Source of the DNA: Prevotellaceae bacterium UBA6417
Lineage (GTDB): Bacteria > Bacteroidota > Bacteroidia > Bacteroidales > Bacteroidaceae
Assembly (NCBI GenBank): GCA_002439755.1
Contig: DJPH01000019.1
Coordinates: forward strand, 4,908-68,907
Reading direction: 5' to 3'
DNA length: 64,000 nt
Below the pieces are notes generated by a model. The model searched no databases. It saw nothing but the letters and a program-made list of their open reading frames with translations, and was not told where the DNA came from. The position numbers and the translations under genes were made by a program. This document shows positions 59,469-64,000 of the stretch, one piece after another (positions within the stretch are counted from its first letter, which is position 1; the number at the start of each line of letters is the position of its first letter).

Positions 59469-60716
59469 ATGCGCCCCGAAAATTTTGAGATAATGGCTCC
59501 TGCCGGTTCGTGGGAGTCTTTGCATGCGGCACTTCAAGCCGGAGCCGATTCGATTTATTTTGGTATCGGCAGTTTAAACATGAGGGCTCATTCGGCAGCC
59601 CGTTTCTCGCTGGATGACCTGCACAGCATCGCTGCCATTTGCCGGGAGCATGGCGTGAAAAGCTATTTGACAGTCAATACCATTATATATGACCGCGATC
59701 TGTCATTGATGCGCGACATTTGCGATGCGGCACGCAGCGCAGGCATTTCGGCTGTGATTGCCAGTGACGTAAGTGTGTTGCAATATTGTCGTTCAATCGG
59801 GCAGGAAGTCCATCTTTCCACGCAGTTGAATATTTCCAACATCGAGGCCTTGAAGTTTTATGCCGGTTTCGCCGATGTCGTTGTTCTGGCACGCGAGCTC
59901 AATTTGCTGCAGGTGCAGGAAATTGCCGATGCCATCGAGCGCGAGCATGTGTGCGGACCTCATAGCCGGCCGGTACGCATCGAGATGTTCTGTCACGGGG
60001 CTTTATGCATGGCAGTGAGCGGAAAATGCTATCTCAGTCTTGACAATCTCGGCTATAGTGCCAACCGCGGAGAGTGCCTGCAGGTTTGCCGCAGGGGCTA
60101 CATCGTGCGCGACCGTGAAACGGATGTGGAGCTTGAGGTGGACAACAAATACATCATGAGCCCCAAAGACTTGAAGACAATTCGTTTCCTCGACCAGATG
60201 ATGGGTGCCGGCGTGCGTGTGTTCAAGATAGAGGGGCGCGCTCGTGGTCCCGAATATGTCTATACGGTGGTGAAATGTTATAAGGAAGCCTTGCAGGCTG
60301 TATTGGACGGACGTTTTACCGATGAACGGAAGGATGAATGGGACGCACGTCTCAAGACGGTTTTTAATCGCGGCTTTTGGGATGGCTATTACCTGGGGCA
60401 GCGTTTGGGTGAATGGAATGACGAATATGGTTCGAGTGCCACGGAAAGGAAAGTCTATGTTGGGCGTGGTGTAAAGTATTTTTCAAAAATCGGTGTGGCA
60501 GAGTTTGTCATTGAAGCGCAGGAGCTTCATCGCGGCGACAAACTTTGTGTTACCGGGCCTACCACCGGCATCGTTTATTTGACGGCTGATGAAATCCGCT
60601 ACGAATTGCAGCCTGTTGAAATGGCAAAGAAGGGCTGGCATGTTTCTCTGAAAGTGCCTTGCAAGATTCGCCCTTCCGATAAGCTTTTCAGGATAGAGCC
60701 TTCCGGCAGAGTCTGA
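59469..60716 (+). CDS. Peptidase U32 family protein, TrhP-like (tRNA U34 hydroxylation)
   Basis: 415 residues from ATG 59469; a GTG at 59433 would add 12 residues not expected before the conserved FEIMAPAGSWESLHAALQAGADSIYFG. U32 landmarks are LSTQLNISN, MFCHGALCMAVSGKCYLS and NRGECLQVCR, whose four or more cysteines suit an iron-sulfur cluster, then YIMSPKDL and FKIEGRARGPEYV. E. coli TrhP (YegQ) of this family is needed for prephenate-dependent 5-hydroxyuridine formation in tRNA. The protease label is historical. Start uncertain, family certain. Confidence 0.9.
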   Translation: MRPENFEIMAPAGSWESLHAALQAGADSIYFGIGSLNMRAHSAARFSLDDLHSIAAICREHGVKSYLTVNTIIYDRDLSLMRDICDAARSAGISAVIASDVSVLQYCRSIGQEVHLSTQLNISNIEALKFYAGFADVVVLARELNLLQVQEIADAIEREHVCGPHSRPVRIEMFCHGALCMAVSGKCYLSLDNLGYSANRGECLQVCRRGYIVRDRETDVELEVDNKYIMSPKDLKTIRFLDQMMGAGVRVFKIEGRARGPEYVYTVVKCYKEALQAVLDGRFTDERKDEWDARLKTVFNRGFWDGYYLGQRLGEWNDEYGSSATERKVYVGRGVKYFSKIGVAEFVIEAQELHRGDKLCVTGPTTGIVYLTADEIRYELQPVEMAKKGWHVSLKVPCKIRPSDKLFRIEPSGRV

Positions 60717-60967
60717 TATATGGCGGTTGAAATCCTTGCCGGCAATTTGCCACTTTAAGAGTTTATGCAGTTTTTTCCCCGTTGTTGAAAAGTCGGAATC
60801 AAGTGCGAAATGAACGTTTTGACGTGAAATGGCATCCTGTATTCCGAAAAACAGAAAAGCCACCTTTTTGAAAATTCTGCGCTCGCAAAATTATTCGCTC
60901 CGCTTGCGTTTGACAACATTCTCGTTGAATTTTACTTGTAAAGAAATGTTGTATTTTCAACCTGCGG

Positions 60968-61011
60968 AAAGCCTTTCAGAATGGCCTTGGTGCAAGAACC
61001 AAGGCGGCTTT
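60968..61011. repeat. Compound inverted repeat
   Basis: AAAGCC (60968-60973) pairs with GGCTTT (61006-61011), and GCCTTGG (60984-60990) with CCAAGGC (60999-61005), leaving a 10-base bulge and an 8-base loop. Confidence 0.6.
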
Positions 61012-61103
61012 GAGGAAGAATCGGTATAGTTGTTATAAAAACTTAAAAACGGGGGGGGGTAAAAATCATTTAACCGTTTGCCGCGTTTTTACAAATAAAC
61101 ATG

Positions 61104-61111
61104 TAACTTTG
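61104..61111 (+). promoter_or_regulatory. Promoter of the capsular polysaccharide operon
   Basis: TTTG (61077-61080) - 23 bases - TAACTTTG (61104-61111, exact). No inverted repeats of the kind that flank invertible Bacteroides capsule promoters were found on both sides. Confidence 0.6.
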
Positions 61112-61342
61112 CGCTCGGATTACAAGTCTGTTTAGCTGGAAATAACGGACTGCATCTTCCGAAGCTTACGGATTTTCGCCGTGTGGTCATGGATGAAACC
61201 GAGTGTTGAAACGACTGAGAGGTCGGTGTGCAACCAAGCTTTTCTTGCCCTGTCGAAGTGTGCTCGTCGATGAGGGAAGAAGAGGTTTTATATAACGGCG
61301 AACGTAAGCGGTCGTAATTTTATCACGGCAAATAGGGTTTCA
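61112..61342 (+). promoter_or_regulatory. Long structured leader of the capsule operon
   Basis: About 225 untranslated bases before upxY. Hairpins: AGTCTGTT/AACGGACT (61125-61132 with 61144-61151, one G-U) and CCCT-TCGA/TCGA-AGGG (61248-61276). Capsule-locus leaders in Bacteroides are the target of the UpxY antiterminator; that this leader is one is inference from its position. Confidence 0.5.
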
Positions 61343-61867
61343 ATGAACGATAGTAAATCAGCCGAACACTGGTATGCTTTCAAGATTCTGCACAACAGGG
61401 TGGCCGATGTCAAGGCGCGCCTTGCTGATGCCGGTTGGAATACGTATATTCCTATGAAAAGAGTGGAAAGTACCGACATTTACTATAATACGACCGTTCG
61501 GCACGAACCCTTGATTCCTTCCTTGATCTTTGCTCGTACCACAGATTTGTTTGCCTGCAATGTACGTCGCGACAATCTGTTTTCTGCCAGTCCCTATTGC
61601 AAGGTAGGCACCTGCATTCCGGCTGCCATTCCCGACAAGGAAATGCAGAACTTCATGTTTGTGACAACGGCCGGTGCAGACAAAATAGTGGAATATCCGC
61701 ACAGTCTGGCACAGGGTGACCGTGTGCGGATCACCGGCGGCGTGTTTGAGGGCGCCGAGGGCATCATCAAGCGTGTGCATCACAACATGCGGTTCATCGT
61801 CACCGTGCAGGGCGTGGCCGTCTTGTTTGATTCATATATACCCAAGAAGTTTATCGAGAAGATTTAA
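61343..61867 (+). CDS. UpxY-family transcription antiterminator (NusG paralogue)
   Basis: 174 residues. The NusG N-terminal domain (HWYAFKILHNRVADVKARLADAGWNTYIPMKR, ~9-40) is followed by a C-terminal KOW-type domain (GDRVRITGGVFEGAEGIIKRV, ~125-145). In Bacteroides, UpxY proteins let RNA polymerase read through the leader of their own capsule operon. Its place as first gene after a long leader fits. The partner inhibitor gene upxZ does not follow; a membrane epimerase does, 70 bases downstream. Confidence 0.92.
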   Translation: MNDSKSAEHWYAFKILHNRVADVKARLADAGWNTYIPMKRVESTDIYYNTTVRHEPLIPSLIFARTTDLFACNVRRDNLFSASPYCKVGTCIPAAIPDKEMQNFMFVTTAGADKIVEYPHSLAQGDRVRITGGVFEGAEGIIKRVHHNMRFIVTVQGVAVLFDSYIPKKFIEKI

Positions 61868-61937
61868 GGCCGTTCGGAAACCGTTTTTGCTGTTTTCGAA
61901 TGTTTTGTCGTGCCTTCTCGTGATTAATATTCTACCG

Positions 61938-63875
61938 ATGTTACATACTCTATTGTTACGCAAGCGCTATTTGAGCTATCGCTTGGTACTGCTGATGGAC
62001 TTGTCTTTGTCAGTGGCGGCCACGTGTGTCTCGTTCTTTTTGGTGCGTTTTTTCAGTCATGGCGGATTGCTGATGCAGTCTCTGCCTTATTTGTTGTGCG
62101 GTTCGGCTCTTTGGAGCCTGGCCTGCTTCCTGCTGCTGCGGACACATCACAACGTTATCCGTCATTCTTCGTTCAAGAGCACCTGGCAGATAGGGCTTGC
62201 CGCCATGCTGAAGGCCGGTCTGTTGTGTCTGACAACATGTACTCTTCCCACGTATTTCCTTTATCCCGGCCATCTGGTGATGCTGGGCTGCCTGTTCGAC
62301 ATGTTCCTCACCGTATTTCTGTTGATAGGGGTGCGTGTGGCCATGCTGTTGGGCTACGACCTGGTGATAGCCCGTTCGGGACGATCCAAAATGCGCGTCT
62401 TGGTCTACGGCGTAGGCGACAAGAGTGTGGCCGTAAAGTTGCGTCTCCACCAGAGTCCGCAATATCATGTCATAGGTTTTATCAACTACGGCAAGCAGTT
62501 GAAATCGTACAAGATTTCCGAATTGCCGGTACATTATTTTTGCAGCGAAGAAGATTTTCGCGCGGTTGTGTCGCGCACGGGAGCCGATGCCGTTCTGTTT
62601 GCCACCAAGGACGATGTGCGCGAGGAGCAGGAACGTCTGGTAGTTTATTGTGAACACAACGAGAAGCACCCAATCAAGACCTTGATTGTGCCCGAAGTAG
62701 ACGAGTTTGTCAAGTCCGACATGTCATCGGCCGCCGGCAACTCCATCCGTGAAGTCAAGATAGAGGATTTGTTGGGACGCGACGAGATTACCATCAACCG
62801 CGAGGAAGTGCATCGTGCCTTTTCCGGCAAAGTGGTCATGGTGACAGGCGGTGCAGGCAGCATAGGCAGCGAACTCTGCCGGCAGATGGCAACGCTCGAT
62901 GTGAAGCAACTCATCATCTACGACAATGCCGAAACACCATTGCACGAAATACGGCTGGAGCTCGAAAAGAACTATCCCTCCCTGAAGTTCGTGCCGTTTA
63001 TCGGTGATGTGCGCAATCCCAACCGTCTGCGCATGGTGTTCGACCAATATCATCCCGAGGTGGTCTTTCATGCCGCAGCCTACAAGCATGTGCCCCTGAT
63101 GGAAGAAAATCCCTGCGAGGCCGTCAGGGCCAATGTGGTGGGAACACGCAACGTGGCCGACTTCTGCGTCAAGAACAACGTGGAAATGATGGTGATGATC
63201 TCAACCGACAAAGCCGTCAACCCCACCAATGTGATGGGTGCCACCAAACGTCTGGCCGAAATCTATACACAAAGCCTCGGACTGGCCATCAGCAACGGAC
63301 ACATTAAAAGTCGCACCAAGTTTGTCACAACGCGCTTCGGCAACGTGCTCGGCAGCAACGGCAGCGTAATACCACTGTTCCGCAAGCAAATCGAAGCCGG
63401 CGGACCGGTAACCGTTACCCATCCCGACATCAACCGCTTCTTCATGACCATACCCGAAGCCTGTCGCCTGGTGATGGAAGCCGCCACCATGAGCTCGGGC
63501 AACGAAATCTTCGTATTCGAAATGGGACAACCCGTCAAGATCGCCGACCTGGCCAGGCGCATGATCAAACTGGCTGGATATGAGCCCGACAAGGACATCA
63601 TGATAGAATATACCGGACTCCGTCCCGGTGAAAAGCTCTATGAAGAAGTGCTCAGCAACGAAGAAAACACCAAGCCGACAAGTCATAAGAAAATAAAGAT
63701 AGCCACCGTGCGCCAATACGAGTACGACGACATCCTGCCCGCTTTCGATGCCCTTGCCGACTTGGCCTTGAACTGCCGCGTAATGGATACCGTCCGCAAG
63801 ATGAAAGAAACCGTGCCCGAGTTCAAGAGCAACAACTCCCGTTTCGAGGTTCTCGACAAAGAGCTGGATAGGTAG
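61938..63875 (+). CDS. CapD/FlaA1-type membrane NDP-sugar epimerase/dehydratase for polysaccharide synthesis
   Basis: 645 residues from ATG 61938. Four N-terminal membrane helices (~15-140), a CoA-binding-like Rossmann segment (VLVYGVGDKS, ~154-163), and a C-terminal SDR domain with MVTGGAGSIGSELC (301-314) and STDKAVNPTNVMGATKR follow; the long form resembles WbpM/PglF. Such enzymes make the UDP-4-keto-6-deoxy sugars that become N-acetylfucosamine, bacillosamine or similar. The SDR half has clearly higher G+C than nearby genes. It is the second gene of a capsule operon continuing beyond the window. Confidence 0.92.
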   Translation: MLHTLLLRKRYLSYRLVLLMDLSLSVAATCVSFFLVRFFSHGGLLMQSLPYLLCGSALWSLACFLLLRTHHNVIRHSSFKSTWQIGLAAMLKAGLLCLTTCTLPTYFLYPGHLVMLGCLFDMFLTVFLLIGVRVAMLLGYDLVIARSGRSKMRVLVYGVGDKSVAVKLRLHQSPQYHVIGFINYGKQLKSYKISELPVHYFCSEEDFRAVVSRTGADAVLFATKDDVREEQERLVVYCEHNEKHPIKTLIVPEVDEFVKSDMSSAAGNSIREVKIEDLLGRDEITINREEVHRAFSGKVVMVTGGAGSIGSELCRQMATLDVKQLIIYDNAETPLHEIRLELEKNYPSLKFVPFIGDVRNPNRLRMVFDQYHPEVVFHAAAYKHVPLMEENPCEAVRANVVGTRNVADFCVKNNVEMMVMISTDKAVNPTNVMGATKRLAEIYTQSLGLAISNGHIKSRTKFVTTRFGNVLGSNGSVIPLFRKQIEAGGPVTVTHPDINRFFMTIPEACRLVMEAATMSSGNEIFVFEMGQPVKIADLARRMIKLAGYEPDKDIMIEYTGLRPGEKLYEEVLSNEENTKPTSHKKIKIATVRQYEYDDILPAFDALADLALNCRVMDTVRKMKETVPEFKSNNSRFEVLDKELDR

Positions 63876-64000
63876 ACTCGATAAGAGACCGAAGGAAAAA
63901 CTGAATTTCAAATCATCATTGTTCCTCCAATGCACGGACAACAACCATCCGGGTTTGATCATTAAGTTTGATTCATCGTTGTGTCATTGGCGAAAAAGGC
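63876..64000. other. Right-edge sequence without a recognisable gene
   Basis: 125 bases after the epimerase stop; no start of a further gene could be recognised before the window ends. Confidence 0.5.

Larger units (their letters stand above)
60717..61342. other. 626-base intergenic region before the capsule locus
   Basis: The left half (60717-~61020) has no convincing gene; an open frame at 60829-61029 looks spurious. A compound hairpin lies at 60968-61011 (AAAGCC/GGCTTT and GCCTTGG/CCAAGGC). Then come a nine-G tract (61051-61059), the promoter (61104-61111), and a ~225-base leader containing two more hairpins. No terminator with a T tract is clear after the U32 gene. Confidence 0.7.

Noticed and set aside
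60829..61029. 66-codon plus-strand frame before the capsule promoter
   Set aside because: No family resemblance, covers the inverted repeats and no promoter precedes it; probably spurious.
61060..61342. Invertible capsule promoter
   Set aside because: No matching inverted repeats flank the promoter within the visible sequence.
63201..63962. 253-codon minus-strand frame opposite the capsule epimerase
   Set aside because: Antisense to the SDR domain; it owes its length to the high G+C there.

Overview
The window is chromosomal DNA of a Bacteroidales bacterium (Bacteroides/Prevotella-like). I base this on gene content (NamZ/DUF1343, GH97, DUF5009, Wzi-family protein, UpxY antiterminator, RNase Y, B12-dependent NrdJ, AddB-type nuclease), on the lack of Shine-Dalgarno sequences, and on repeated exact matches to the Bacteroidetes -7 promoter element TAnnTTTG just upstream of predicted operons. 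No rRNA, tRNA, CRISPR array, insertion sequence or prophage was seen. Species cannot be fixed from the sequence alone.

Region 1-14.3 kb looks like an enlarged peptidoglycan (MurNAc) salvage neighbourhood. It holds a partial secreted SxxK serine hydrolase (-), murQ (+), a Tat-exported Gfo/Idh/MocA oxidoreductase with an exported TIM-barrel isomerase-like partner (+), and a tightly packed five-gene minus-strand operon: GH97 glycosidase, a 1027-residue Amidase_3-like protein with an inserted golvesin/xanthan-lyase-type domain, a calcineurin-like phosphoesterase fused to a PQQ-type propeller, the exo-muramidase NamZ, and a multipass DUF5009/HGSNAT-like acetyltransferase. Their combined job as a pathway is inference; the individual family calls are good.

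14.4-25.4 kb: addB, an MGMT-like gene, then one minus-strand amino-acid operon argR - GNAT - argG - argC - argD - proC - proB - proA, with almost no gaps and a candidate ARG box upstream. argB, argF and argH are absent. The GNAT protein is a candidate first enzyme of acylated-arginine synthesis.

25.5-38 kb is mostly housekeeping (mnmA, nrdJ, tex, a D-lactate-dehydrogenase-type flavoprotein). It also has an ECF sigma/anti-sigma pair whose anti-sigma carries a large periplasmic sensor region, and an acyltransferase-3 membrane protein.

37.9-45.4 kb is a seven-gene minus-strand run (unknown 211-residue protein, coiled-coil protein, zapA, rny, wzi-like, lipocalin-like lipoprotein, nagB) followed upstream by a 774-base intergenic block and pheS. 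The block holds an exact 21-bp tandem repeat array and two strong hairpins.

45.5-53.3 kb: a lipoprotein gene with murB and a PhnP-like hydrolase, then tig, clpP-clpX, an MltF-like lytic transglycosylase and a Dabb protein. The last two diverge from a perfectly palindromic double promoter.

53.4-64 kb: a TolC/MacA/MacB-type efflux operon, a lactonase-fold protein, a U32 (TrhP-like) protein, and the start of a capsular polysaccharide locus. The latter has a promoter, a long structured leader, UpxY, and a CapD/FlaA1-type NDP-sugar epimerase/dehydratase, and continues past the right edge.
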